DNA from: Caballeronia sordidicola | Lineage (GTDB): Bacteria > Pseudomonadota > Gammaproteobacteria > Burkholderiales > Burkholderiaceae | DNA length: 64,000 nt | Assembly: GCF_000729995.1 (NCBI RefSeq) | Contig: NZ_JNFG01000200.1 | Coordinates: forward strand, 1 to 64,000 | Reading direction: 5' to 3' | Part shown: one piece after another, positions 36,798 to 44,971 of the stretch | Numbering within the stretch: position 1 is the first letter of the stretch | How the letters are laid out: each line of letters starts with the position of its first letter | Notes under the pieces: model-generated | Told to the model about the DNA's origin: nothing | Seen by the model: only the letters and a program-made list of their open reading frames with translations | Database searches by the model: none | Made by a program: the position numbers and the translations under genes

Positions 36798-38033
36798 TCA
36801 TGACGCGACGCCGCGGCGCTTTTCGAGAACACTGCTCGGCAGGACATACCAGATTGCGCTGGCAATTTGCAGTGCGATTAGCACGCCCCAAACACTCAGA
36901 TGCGCCGCCACGGGATAGTGGCCGCTTTGAGCCGGCCAGCGGGACAGCATTGCGCCTATGCCCACCTGCAAAGCGAAGATCAGGATGAACAGGACAAGCG
37001 TCAGTGTGCTATGCGCGCGGCCAATCATGTGGGTCGGGAAATACTCGGCCATGACCGCATAGCTCAGGATGCCGGTTCCACCGAACACGCCATAACACGC
37101 AATCAGCAGCGCCGGCGCTATGGGCGCACGCACAAGCATTGCCACCTGCACAAGCACGAACAGCCCCATGCCAAAGCCGCAGAACGCATACACGGTGACG
37201 CCGCGTTTTTGCAGGCCCCGCGCCGCCACGCCGAAACCAACGCAGCCAATCATCATCGCGATGCCGAGCACCGATACCAGCACCGCGGCATATTGAGCGC
37301 TCAGGCCCATGACATCGAGGAGATAGGGCCTGATCCATAGTGACTGCATTGCGTAGAAAACGCCTTGCGTGACGACGGAAAACGACGCGATCTTCCAGAA
37401 CACGCCACTACCCAGGATGTGCCACGTGCCCTTGAACTGAGTGAGCATGTCGGCTTTTCGATGCACGCCATCGCGATGTTCCGGCGCAAACAGAAAGATA
37501 GCTGCCGCGACCGCAAGGGTCATTGCCATGAGACCGAAACAGACGTTGCGCCAGTCGGTCACGCCGAGCAGGATAGCGAGCGGCGAACCGACCACCACGC
37601 CGCCGAGGCCGCCCACCGCCATCACGAGGCCGTTGACCATCGGAAGCTGTGCCACGGGCAGGATCTGCGCGAGCGCCTTGAAAGCCGCGCTCATGCAGAC
37701 GGACACGCCCACGCCAATCAGCAGCCGCCCCAGCATCATGGCGCCAATGCCGTGCGCCTCACCGAACACGCCGATCCCGAGCGCCGCGAACAACAGCATG
37801 CCCGCGGTGACCCGGCGCGGACCAAAGCGATCGAGCAACATGCCCACGGGAATTTGTGCTGCCGCAAAACCAAGGAAATACAGCGACGTGAGCAGACCGA
37901 GATCCGCCCCCGATAAACCCAGGTCGTGCGTGATATAGGGCGCGAAGCCGAGATTCACCCCGCGGAATACGTACGAGACGAAATATCCGGCGGAAAACAG
38001 AAAAAAGACGCGAAGCCGAACGGAAGACGTCAT
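36798..38033 (-). CDS. MFS transporter
   Basis: A 411-residue major facilitator with about 12 hydrophobic helices. The start region SYVFRGVNLGFAPYITHDLG and the motif-A-like loop LDRFGPRRVTAGMLLFAALG after helix 2 fit the anion/sugar-phosphate or nitrate-nitrite-like MFS groups; the substrate cannot be told. I start at ATG 38033 (MTSSVRLRVFF); a GTG 15 codons upstream is possible and neither has a good Shine-Dalgarno. Monocistronic by appearance, separated from mltD by a terminator. Confidence 0.85.
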   Translation of the reverse strand: MTSSVRLRVFFLFSAGYFVSYVFRGVNLGFAPYITHDLGLSGADLGLLTSLYFLGFAAAQIPVGMLLDRFGPRRVTAGMLLFAALGIGVFGEAHGIGAMMLGRLLIGVGVSVCMSAAFKALAQILPVAQLPMVNGLVMAVGGLGGVVVGSPLAILLGVTDWRNVCFGLMAMTLAVAAAIFLFAPEHRDGVHRKADMLTQFKGTWHILGSGVFWKIASFSVVTQGVFYAMQSLWIRPYLLDVMGLSAQYAAVLVSVLGIAMMIGCVGFGVAARGLQKRGVTVYAFCGFGMGLFVLVQVAMLVRAPIAPALLIACYGVFGGTGILSYAVMAEYFPTHMIGRAHSTLTLVLFILIFALQVGIGAMLSRWPAQSGHYPVAAHLSVWGVLIALQIASAIWYVLPSSVLEKRRGVAS

Positions 38034-38090
38034 GTGCAGCGCAGGGGTTTTGATATGAAGCGGCAGTTTAACGCGCACGTGCCATTGAAA

Positions 38091-38114
38091 ACGCCGTCAC
38101 CTTGGTGACGGCGT
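38091..38114 (-). terminator. Terminator after mltD
   Basis: ACGCCGTCACC-TT-GGTGACGGCGT perfect 11-bp stem followed on the minus strand by TTTTC. It lies 24 bases past the mltD stop. Confidence 0.8.
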
Positions 38115-38137
38115 GGATTCTTGACCGCACAGACAGG

Positions 38138-39787
38138 TTATTGCTTCTTCTTTTTATCTGTCGTCTTGGTCGATTTCGCGGTTTTGGAAACCGTCTCCAA
38201 TTTGACCGCTTTGGACGGCGCATTGAATTTTTCAGATACGCGCGTCACCTTGGCCGGAGCGCTTGCTTTGCCGCCACGTGCCGTGCTCTTCGATTCAGGC
38301 ACGTGCGTGCCGATTTTCGTCACGCCGCCCCTGTTACGGCTCGACACAGCCACCGTTTCCACGCGCACCGGACCCGGTTCGGCCGGAACAGCACGCCCGA
38401 CCGGCACGTGCAACACGATCAACTGACCGGGCATAACGGAATCGCGGTGAGTACGGTTCCAGCTTTTAACCTGCGAGATCGACACGTTGTAGCGATCGGC
38501 GAACGTCGACATGGATTGCGCACGGCGAACGCGGATCAACATCTTGCGCGTATCGGGAACGTCCGGCTCGACGGCCAGCATGGCGCTTTCGGCGACATCG
38601 GCGCTGATGTCTTCGTCGTCGTCATCGTTACGCGGCACCACGATGGTCGAGCCCGCTTTCAGCCGCATGCCTGCGGGAATGCGGTTCACCGACATCAGCG
38701 TATCCGCGTCCACGCCAATTTTCATCGCAATGACCGCAGGTGTTGCCCGTTCGCTCACCGTGTAAGTCGTCCACGACGACAACTGGCCCGAATACGACTT
38801 CAGATTCTTTTGGAAAGCGCTGGCGTTATCGAAGGGAAGCAAAATCTGCGGACTCGTTGCACCGAGAATCACCGGCTTCGCAAACGACGGATTGAGCGAG
38901 CGGAACTCCTCCACCGTCATGCCCGCCAACTTGGCGGCCATCGTTACGTCCATGTCGCGCGACGTGGTGACCGTCACGAAATACGGGTGATTTGGAATGT
39001 CCGGAAGCGTGAGCCCATACATTTGCGGATTGGCGACGATGTTCTTCACCGCCTGCAGCTTCGGCACGTAGTTGCGGGTCTCGTTCGGCATCCGCAGACT
39101 TTGATAGTCCGTCGGCAGGCCCATCGCCTCGTTTTTCGCGATCGCCTTCTGCACATTGCCCTCGCCCCAGTTGTATGCGGCGAGCGCCAGATTCCAGTCG
39201 CCGAACATATCGTGGAGGCGCGAAAGATAGTCGAGCGCCGCGCTGGTCGACGCCAGCACGTCGCGCCGCTCATCCTGAAACATGTTCTGCTTCAAGTTGT
39301 AGTCGCGGCCCGTGCCCGGCACGAACTGCCACATGCCCGCGGCCTTCGCAACCGACAGCGCCTGCGGGTTATAGGCCGATTCGATAAACGGCAGCAACGC
39401 GAGTTCGGTCGGCATATGCCGCTGCTCGAGTTCCTCGACGATGTGATACAGGTATTTTTGCGAGCGGCCCGTCATGCGCTCGACGTAATCCGGGCGCTGC
39501 GCGTACCAGTTGACCTGCATGTCGACGAGGTCGCTTTGCAAATCGGGAATCTGAAAACCACGGCGGATACGGCCCCACAAATCACCGTCAGGTCCGCTAA
39601 GCGAATCGAGGGACGTCTTGTCGACGTTGATCGTTTCCTTGGCGGCCGCGGTCTTGCGGATGGCGTCTGCTACGGCTTGCTGATTCTGAGCGGAAGGTAG
39701 TGAAGAAAGGGAGTTGGTCGCTGTCGGTCCCTGGCTGGCACAAGCAGCCAATGTCAGGACGAGGAGCGCGCTTAAAATCAATCGCAT
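38138..39787 (-). CDS. mltD: Membrane-bound lytic murein transglycosylase D
   Basis: Cleaves peptidoglycan glycan strands from an outer-membrane anchor. 549 residues from ATG 39787 (GAGACG upstream): lipobox LAAC with Cys16; SLT domain (about 110-230) with catalytic Glu136 in LLPFIESAYNP and conserved GMWQFVPGTGRDY and AAYNWGEGNV; a middle region; then LysM-type repeats (about 365-410 TYTVSERATPAVIAMKIGV, and about 445-495 IRVRRAQSMSTFADRYNVS). The C-terminus is a Lys/Thr-rich basic tail ending in KTTDKKKKQ. Order of domains is that of MltD. Confidence 0.93.
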   Translation of the reverse strand: MRLILSALLVLTLAACASQGPTATNSLSSLPSAQNQQAVADAIRKTAAAKETINVDKTSLDSLSGPDGDLWGRIRRGFQIPDLQSDLVDMQVNWYAQRPDYVERMTGRSQKYLYHIVEELEQRHMPTELALLPFIESAYNPQALSVAKAAGMWQFVPGTGRDYNLKQNMFQDERRDVLASTSAALDYLSRLHDMFGDWNLALAAYNWGEGNVQKAIAKNEAMGLPTDYQSLRMPNETRNYVPKLQAVKNIVANPQMYGLTLPDIPNHPYFVTVTTSRDMDVTMAAKLAGMTVEEFRSLNPSFAKPVILGATSPQILLPFDNASAFQKNLKSYSGQLSSWTTYTVSERATPAVIAMKIGVDADTLMSVNRIPAGMRLKAGSTIVVPRNDDDDEDISADVAESAMLAVEPDVPDTRKMLIRVRRAQSMSTFADRYNVSISQVKSWNRTHRDSVMPGQLIVLHVPVGRAVPAEPGPVRVETVAVSSRNRGGVTKIGTHVPESKSTARGGKASAPAKVTRVSEKFNAPSKAVKLETVSKTAKSTKTTDKKKKQ

Positions 39788-39945
39788 GAACGTCTCGGAT
39801 TCCAAAAAAAATGTGCTTGGAAATTTGGCCCGATAGTACGGAAGCGCACTCACCACGTCAATATAAATGCAAAAAACACAGCAAAATCCGAGGCCTGCAA
39901 TGGTTTTCCACGTTTCAGATGAAGATAACCGCAGGCGGCAACGGG

Positions 39946-40749
39946 TTAGCGAAATTTGTCCTTCCAGCCGCGCATCAGTGTGAACGCGTCAAGCCGGTCG
40001 CGCACCGGGCGCTCGAACTGGGTGGCAAGGGTGGCTTGCACGTTTTTTTCGCCGACACGCAAGAAAGGGTTTGCGTTTCGTTCGTGCAGGAGCGTGGTCG
40101 GAATGGTCGGCTGGTTGCGTGCGCGCAAGCCCTCCGCTTCCCTCTGCCATTCGGCCAGCGCCGCGTTGTCCGGCTCAGCCGCGAGGGCGAAACGGATATT
40201 TGACAGCGTATATTCGTGGGCGCAGTGAACCAGCGTGGCGTCGGGGAGCGCCGCGAGCGCGTCGAGTGAGTTCAGCATTTGTTGCGGCGTACCTTCGAAC
40301 AGACGGCCGCAGCCGCTTGCGAATAAGGTGTCGCCGCAGAAGAGATGCGGTGTCCCTTGCGGGTCGCCCGGCTGGAAGTAGGCTATGTGTCCGGCAGTAT
40401 GTCCGGGTACGTCGATAACCGAGCATTCCATTGCCGGACTCGCGATACTGACGTGATCGCCCTGTTTCACGCGCCGCGTCAAATGCTCGATAGCCTCGCC
40501 AGCCGGGCCGATCACCGGAATTTCTCCATCGGCCGATTGGCTAACGAGCAGTTTTGCGACGCCGCCGACGTGGTCGTGATGGTGGTGCGTGAGTAAAATA
40601 GCGGTTAGCCGCCAACCACGTTTCGTCAAATAGGCTTCAACGGGCGCGGCGTCGCCGGGATCGACCACGACGGCATTGTGACCGTCCGACACCAACCAGA
40701 TGTAGTTGTCTTCGAACGCCGGAACCGGCACGTACTCAAGCGTTTTCAT
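39946..40749 (-). CDS. gloB: Hydroxyacylglutathione hydrolase (glyoxalase II)
   Basis: Hydrolyses S-lactoylglutathione to D-lactate and glutathione, ending methylglyoxal detoxification. 267 residues with the metallo-beta-lactamase metal site LLTHHHHDHVGG (about 50-61), then GHTAGHIAYF and a later CGDTLFASGCGRLFEG, all typical of GloB. ATG 40749 is chosen; GTG 4 codons upstream is an alternative. Only 18 bases separate its start from the divergent methyltransferase gene. Confidence 0.94.
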   Translation of the reverse strand: MKTLEYVPVPAFEDNYIWLVSDGHNAVVVDPGDAAPVEAYLTKRGWRLTAILLTHHHHDHVGGVAKLLVSQSADGEIPVIGPAGEAIEHLTRRVKQGDHVSIASPAMECSVIDVPGHTAGHIAYFQPGDPQGTPHLFCGDTLFASGCGRLFEGTPQQMLNSLDALAALPDATLVHCAHEYTLSNIRFALAAEPDNAALAEWQREAEGLRARNQPTIPTTLLHERNANPFLRVGEKNVQATLATQFERPVRDRLDAFTLMRGWKDKFR

Positions 40750-40767
40750 AAGGCGACTCACCCGAAC

Positions 40768-41613
40768 ATGTCAGAGCGAACAATTATAGACTGGCCCGCC
40801 TGGACACTTTCTGCGCCCGGCCGCTATGTGCTCGAATGGGAACAGGCGCAGCTCGACCGCGTGGTGTCGGATATTTTCGGCTATCACGCGCTGCAACTCG
40901 GCCTGCCCGGGCTCGACGCGTTGCGCGAGAACCGCATGCCGTATCGTGGACTCGTGCTCGATACCGCCAGCGCCGCCAGCGCGCCTTTCACGCTGCCCCC
41001 GTCAATTTCAGCCGACGTGCGGCCGGGCGTGACGTCGCTGCCGTCAGCCAGCCGCGGCCTGTACGCGCCGGAAGGACGCAGTGCCGTGTGGTGCGACTTG
41101 CTCGATTTGCCGTTCGAGGCGCAGAGCGTCGACCTGCTGGTCATGCCGCATACGCTGGAATTCACCAGCGACCCGCATCGGTTGCTCAGAGAAGCCGAGC
41201 GCGTGCTGGTGCCTGAAGGACAGTTGATCATCCTGGGCTTCAATTCACTCAGCCTGTGGGGCGCGCGGCAATCGCTTGGCAAGGTTGCGGGCAAGCCGTT
41301 TGTCCCGTCCGCACACGAAATGATCGCGTTCACGCGGATCAAGGACTGGATCAAGCTGCTCGGATTCGACCTTGAACGCGGGCGCTTCGGCTGCTATCGT
41401 CCGCCTCTCCTGACCGAACAGTGGCTGGCGCGCTATCAGTTCATGGAAGCCGCCGGCGACCGGTGGTGGCCCATTTTCGGCGCCGCCTACATGATTACGG
41501 CCATCAAACGCGTGCGCGGCATGCGTTTGATCGGGCCGCGCAAGCTTAAGAAACCTGCCCTCGCACCGGGCCTCGCACCAGTCGCCACGCCGCATACACG
41601 CAACGAGCATTGA
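40768..41613 (+). CDS. SAM-dependent methyltransferase, class I
   Basis: A 281-residue methyltransferase of the Methyltransf_11 type found upstream of rnhA in burkholderia-type genomes. The N-terminal part (about 1-80) is family-specific (TPGRY-like APGRYVLEWEQAQLDRVV). The methyltransferase core includes CDLLDLPFEAQSVDLLVMPHTLEF, LREAERVLVPEGQLIILGFN (the usual post-motif strand) and FTRIKDWIKLLGFDLE. The glycine motif I is weak (YRGLVLDTASAA), so SAM binding may be atypical. Its stop overlaps the rnhA start (ATGA). Substrate unknown. Confidence 0.85.
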   Translation: MSERTIIDWPAWTLSAPGRYVLEWEQAQLDRVVSDIFGYHALQLGLPGLDALRENRMPYRGLVLDTASAASAPFTLPPSISADVRPGVTSLPSASRGLYAPEGRSAVWCDLLDLPFEAQSVDLLVMPHTLEFTSDPHRLLREAERVLVPEGQLIILGFNSLSLWGARQSLGKVAGKPFVPSAHEMIAFTRIKDWIKLLGFDLERGRFGCYRPPLLTEQWLARYQFMEAAGDRWWPIFGAAYMITAIKRVRGMRLIGPRKLKKPALAPGLAPVATPHTRNEH

Positions 41614-42071
41614 TGACCTTAGATACCACAGACAAAGTAATCGACATTTATACCGACGGCGCCTGCAAAGGCAATCCTGGCCCCGGCGGCTGGGGCGCAC
41701 TCCTGCGTTTCGGCGATCAGGAAAAGGAATTGTTCGGCGGCGAAACGCCGACGACCAACAACCGCATGGAGCTCATGGGCGTGATTTCGGCGCTCGAGGC
41801 GCTGAAGCGGCCGTGTCGCGTGGTCATTCACACCGACTCGCAATATGTGCAAAAGGGCATCAGCGAGTGGATTCATGGCTGGAAAAAGAAGAACTGGATA
41901 ACGGCGGCGAAAACGCCCGTCAAGAACGCGGATCTCTGGAAGCGGCTCGATGCGCTGGTGGTCCAGCATCAAATTGAATGGCGCTGGGTGAAAGGCCATT
42001 CGGGCCATCCGGAAAACGAACGCGCCGACGCGCTCGCGAATCGCGGCGTCACTTCACTCGCCGAAGGTTAA
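41613..42071 (+). CDS. rnhA: Ribonuclease HI
   Basis: Removes RNA from RNA-DNA hybrids. 152 residues with the four catalytic acids: Asp in DIYTDGACKGNPGPGGWG, Glu in NRMELMGVISAL, Asp in HTDSQYVQKG and Asp in ENERADALANRG. Basic handle region WIHGWKKKNWITAAK is present. ATG at 41613 overlaps the methyltransferase stop. dnaQ follows after 11 bases, the rnhA-dnaQ pair known from E. coli, though here same-strand. Confidence 0.97.
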   Translation: MTLDTTDKVIDIYTDGACKGNPGPGGWGALLRFGDQEKELFGGETPTTNNRMELMGVISALEALKRPCRVVIHTDSQYVQKGISEWIHGWKKKNWITAAKTPVKNADLWKRLDALVVQHQIEWRWVKGHSGHPENERADALANRGVTSLAEG

Positions 42072-42082
42072 TTCTTATCTCT

Positions 42083-42820
42083 ATGCGCCAACTCGTACTC
42101 GATACCGAAACCACCGGCCTCAACGCCCGCACGGGCGACCGTATTATTGAAATTGGCTGCGTCGAGCTTGTGAATCGACGGCTCACCGGCAACAACCTGC
42201 ACTTCTACGTGAATCCGGGACGCGACAGCGATCCGGGCGCGCTCGCGGTGCACGGCCTGACCACGGAATTTCTCAGCGACAAACCCAAGTTCGCCGATAT
42301 CGCCGCCGAGTTGCGCGACTTCGTCGCAGGCGCGGAGTTGATCATTCACAACGCGCCGTTCGACGTCGGTTTCATGGACGTGGAGTTCGGTTTAGTCGGC
42401 ATGTCTGGTGTGAAGGAAGTGTGCGGTGGGGTGATCGACACGCTCGTGCAGGCGAAGCAGATGTTCCCCGGCAAGCGCAATTCGCTTGATGCCTTGTGTG
42501 ACCGGTTTGGTATTAGCAACGCACACCGGACGTTGCATGGCGCCCTGCTCGACTCGGAATTGCTGGCAGAAGTTTATCTGGCAATGACGCGTGGCCAGGA
42601 AAGCCTGGTGATCGATATGCTCGGCGAGATGCCGGCAACGGGCGAAGGTCACGCGCCACGTATCTCGCTCGATGACCTGCAGTTGCCGGTGCTGGTGGCA
42701 TCGGAAGAAGAATTGAGCGCGCATCTCGCCGTGCTCGATGATCTCGACAAAGCGGTCAAGGGGACGAGCGTGTGGCGGATCGAAACGGTTGTCGCGGTTG
42801 AGGTAGCGGCGGGTTCCTGA
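42083..42820 (+). CDS. dnaQ: DNA polymerase III epsilon subunit (3'-5' exonuclease)
   Basis: Proofreading subunit of the replicative polymerase. 245 residues: Exo I LVLDTETTGLNARTGDRIIEIG (residues 4 onward), Exo II IIHNAPFDVGFMDVEF, Exo III HGALLDSELLAEVYLAM with the HxAxxD-type active-site spacing. The C-terminal linker (about 185-245) would bind the alpha subunit. Start ATG 42083 chosen over a long upstream frame that overlaps rnhA. Confidence 0.96.
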   Translation: MRQLVLDTETTGLNARTGDRIIEIGCVELVNRRLTGNNLHFYVNPGRDSDPGALAVHGLTTEFLSDKPKFADIAAELRDFVAGAELIIHNAPFDVGFMDVEFGLVGMSGVKEVCGGVIDTLVQAKQMFPGKRNSLDALCDRFGISNAHRTLHGALLDSELLAEVYLAMTRGQESLVIDMLGEMPATGEGHAPRISLDDLQLPVLVASEEELSAHLAVLDDLDKAVKGTSVWRIETVVAVEVAAGS

Positions 42821-42919
42821 TCGGGGTCGATCCGGGTTGATCCAGGCAACGCGATTATTGAAGTGCTCAAAGATTCGCTTTACGAAACGGCCAAGCTCTG
42901 ACATAATCCAAAGCTCTTC

Positions 42920-42994
42920 GGGTGGTTAGCTCAGCGGTAGAGCACTGCCTTCACACGGCAGGGGTCACAGGTTCAATCCCTGTACCACCCACCA
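42920..42994 (+). tRNA. tRNA-Val (anticodon CAC)
   Basis: GGGTGGT acceptor pairing ACCACCC, with encoded A-CCA. The anticodon loop TTCACAC gives CAC (reads GTG). GGTTCAATCCC T-arm. 75 nt. Marks the left border of the toxin-antitoxin patch. Confidence 0.97.
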
Positions 42995-43013
42995 GATTAT
43001 TGAGCGGCAAATT

Positions 43014-43047
43014 AAAGGCTTGCGTCTAATGACGTGAGCCTTTTTCT
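43014..43047 (+). terminator. Terminator after tRNA-Val
   Basis: AAAGGCTTGCGTC-TAAT-GACGTGAGCCTTTTTC stem (with a small mismatch) and T run, 20 bases past the tRNA end. Confidence 0.75.
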
Positions 43048-43154
43048 TTACTGGCGGCCTGCGTACGGAAAGATGAGGGACGTGGCGCGCCCGGTCTTGG
43101 TCGAGAGAACGGGCGGCTCCCCAGCGCGCAGCGGCCGCCCGACACTTTTGGCCA

Positions 43155-43178
43155 AAGAAAAGCCCGCCTAAGCGGGCT
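43155..43178 (-). terminator. Terminator after the first toxin-antitoxin pair
   Basis: On the minus strand AGCCCGC-TTAG-GCGGGCT-TTTCTTT, immediately past the toxin stop at 43186. Confidence 0.75.
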
Positions 43179-43185
43179 CGTGCTG

Positions 43186-43458
43186 CTACTTCATCCGTTC
43201 CCAGATTTTGTACACGTCATCGTCGTTCCTTTGACCAATGACCAGCACTTCCACAAGGTCGTCGCCCACCGCATAGATCACCCGGTACTCCCCAACATCT
43301 ATCCTTCGCTCGCCACGACTCGCCCCCTTCAAAAGCTGACTGTCGTGAGGCTCGGGGTCATCCAAGAGATTCAGAACGGCAGTTACCACCTGACGGAACT
43401 GCTTGGCATCAAGCTTTTTTGCGGCCTTTAGGGCCTGCTTTGTCATTGCTAAGTTCAT
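43186..43458 (-). CDS. RelE/ParE-family toxin
   Basis: A 90-residue basic toxin of a type II toxin-antitoxin pair; RelE relatives cut ribosome-bound mRNA while ParE relatives hit gyrase. Core features: MTKQALKAAKKLDAKQFRQV helix, LKGASRGERRIDVGEYRVIYAV and VLVIGQRNDDDVYKI. The GEYRVIY pattern is the hallmark of the superfamily. The start ATG 43458 (two further possible starts GTG, TTG just upstream) lies 50 bases inside the antitoxin gene, so it is translationally coupled. Which target is hit cannot be told. Confidence 0.88.
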   Translation of the reverse strand: MNLAMTKQALKAAKKLDAKQFRQVVTAVLNLLDDPEPHDSQLLKGASRGERRIDVGEYRVIYAVGDDLVEVLVIGQRNDDDVYKIWERMK

Positions 43459-43729
43459 CACCAACGTTCCTATGTTCTGCTAGGAGCGCGTCGACCTCTT
43501 TGGAGCTCGCAAAACCTTCGTTGCGAGCAGCGTCAGCCTTAGCCAACCAAAGCTGATCTTCAAGTTCTTGAACCTTGTTAGTGAGTGCCTCGAAATCACG
43601 CTTCGACACCACATACGCTGTAAGCCGGTCATGCCTAGTGATAGCCACTGGCTGACCGAGCGCTTCGTCCAAAACCTCGCCAAATCGAGTCTTCGCGTCC
43701 CTCGCACTAAATGTGAGGGTTTGCGGCAT
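43409..43729 (-). CDS. Phd/YefM-family antitoxin
   Basis: 106 residues. The N-terminal Phd/YefM DNA-binding and dimer domain is clear: LTFSARDAKTRFGEVLDEALGQPVAITRHDRLTAYVVS (residues about 4-42, here broken only by the family pattern). The C-terminal part (about 60-106) is charged and probably disordered until bound to toxin. Such antitoxins repress their own operon. The gene precedes and overlaps the toxin gene. Confidence 0.9.
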   Translation of the reverse strand: MPQTLTFSARDAKTRFGEVLDEALGQPVAITRHDRLTAYVVSKRDFEALTNKVQELEDQLWLAKADAARNEGFASSKEVDALLAEHRNVGDELSNDKAGPKGRKKA

Positions 43730-44140
43730 TTCATACCTTCCTTTTTGAATTTGCGTTTGCTGAGCTTGAATTTATGGATTCTTGGATCTAAAGGTTCACG
43801 GGTTCAGTGGATAGCTTGGAGTCAGAGTTTAAGCTTGCGATTTTGAGCGTGTGAGGCTTTGAGCGACAAGCACTAACACCCACCGAAGCGACCAAAGTGT
43901 ACCACCGTAGACAAAATAGCTCAAAGTGATCATTTTGGCCTTTTTTTCCAACTGCGGACCAAATGTACGCGAGCTGCCCGCATAGCCTCACTGGAAAAGG
44001 CCGTGGCCTTCCCCAGGAGCGGCACGCCAGGACACCATCACGCCCGACAAATAAAACCTTTGATTTGGTTGATTGCGGTGGGTGACTGACGGCATGGTTC
44101 ACACTGGCTACCCGAGCTCTGTATTCTGATCATCTTTCTC
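43730..44140. other. Spacer between the two toxin-antitoxin pairs
   Basis: About 410 bases, AT-richer than the surroundings. A direct repeat-like stretch lies next to the antitoxin start (TTGAATTTGCGTTTGC, GAGCTTGAATTTATGGATTCTTGG). A 104-codon minus-strand frame (43788-44102) has no ribosome-binding site and low-complexity composition; I leave it unannotated. Nothing recognisable as an RNA gene or IS remnant. Confidence 0.4.
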
Positions 44141-44443
44141 TTAGAACAGTTCCGAATGCGTCCCGGCGCGAACAAAAACGACCTCCTTGTCGTCGGCGCG
44201 GTAGATCAACAAGAAATCTCCCCCAACGTGGCATTCGCGATGATCAGCCCAGTCACCGTTTAGCTCATGATCCTTGTACTCGGGCGGCAGCGGTTCATCG
44301 TTGGCGGTCAGCAACTGCATCGTGTTCTTGAGCGCTCGCATGTCGTATCGACCCGAATGCGAGAGACTCACCCAATCCTTCTCAAACTGCTTCGTGCGAT
44401 CGCTTTTTCGGGGCAGCTTTGCCCTTTTTTGCTTCGAGTTCAT
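44141..44443 (-). CDS. YafQ/RelE-family toxin
   Basis: About 100 residues of a RelE-superfamily mRNA interferase closest to YafQ. Signature parts: RKSDRTKQFEKDWVSLSHSG, LPPEYKDHELNGDWADHREC (the YafQ-type H-D-x-R-E-CH region), HVGGDFLLIYRADDKEVVFVRAGTHSELF. YafQ cuts mRNA at the ribosome using late histidines, which are present here (H in DHREC HV and THSELF). The listed start overlaps the antitoxin gene by 62 bases; a later internal start is possible, since the first 10 residues are only basic lead-in. Confidence 0.88.
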   Translation of the reverse strand: MNSKQKRAKLPRKSDRTKQFEKDWVSLSHSGRYDMRALKNTMQLLTANDEPLPPEYKDHELNGDWADHRECHVGGDFLLIYRADDKEVVFVRAGTHSELF

Positions 44444-44699
44444 TAAATAGGTCCGCTGGGGAGTCGAAGCGCGCTTTTCCCTTCATCGACCGTGACTCGT
44501 GAAGCGCCTGCAAAGTGGTTTCGTTGGAGATGCGGACGTCAAACGGCAAGCCGCCATAGACAACCACCTGGCGAAGGAACATACGAATGGCGTCAGATAT
44601 GGTCAGCCCATTTTCGGCCAACACCGTTTCGGCGCTTTTTTTCAATTCAGGCTCGATGCGCGTACGCACATCAGCAGATTTTAGGGTGACAGGTGCCAT
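44382..44699 (-). CDS. RelB/DinJ-family antitoxin
   Basis: 105 residues with a ribbon-helix-helix N-terminus: DVRTRIEPELKKSAETVLAE and NGLTISDAIRMFLRQVVVYG (about 8-47), the classical DinJ pattern, followed by LPFDVRISNET. The tail (about 65-105) is Lys-rich (EAKKGKAAPKKRSHEAV). RHH antitoxins bind palindromes in their own promoter. A perfect 30-bp palindrome starts 94 bases upstream of this gene. Confidence 0.92.
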   Translation of the reverse strand: MAPVTLKSADVRTRIEPELKKSAETVLAENGLTISDAIRMFLRQVVVYGGLPFDVRISNETTLQALHESRSMKGKARFDSPADLFNELEAKKGKAAPKKRSHEAV

Positions 44700-44792
44700 T
44701 GGCTTGAACCTCGTAGCGTTAGTTATGGACGCTCAACGCGGCAACGTCCATGACGCACGGAGAGTAAGGTCCTCATTTGGATATCGGGCGTC

Positions 44793-44822
44793 GTAGCGTC
44801 ATTGTAGCTACAATGACGCTAC
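44793..44822. promoter_or_regulatory. Perfect 30-bp palindrome upstream of the dinJ-type antitoxin
   Basis: GTAGCGTCATTGTAG joined directly to its exact reverse complement CTACAATGACGCTAC with no spacer. It contains shorter repeats (GTAGC, TGTAGCTACA). Possible operator for the RHH antitoxin, or a cruciform/recombination site at the edge of the accessory patch. Confidence 0.6.
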
Positions 44823-44971
44823 AGAGCAAACACGCCGCAAATCGAGTTGCCCGGACTCTGCACCGAACGGCGGCTTTACCCTAAGACGCGGTTCATCCGA
44901 ATCGTGCGAGCCACGAAGCGGTTGCCTGCTCGAACCGCCGTTGCATCGGCTCAGTAACCCAAAGGTACGCT

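Noticed and set aside
38102..39700. 532-codon plus-strand frame opposite mltD
   Set aside because: Antisense shadow; no recognisable domain and mltD motifs are complete on the other strand.
43788..44102. 104-codon minus-strand frame between the toxin-antitoxin pairs
   Set aside because: No ribosome-binding site or family resemblance that I can support. It might be a dispersed repeat, but I cannot show copies from one window.
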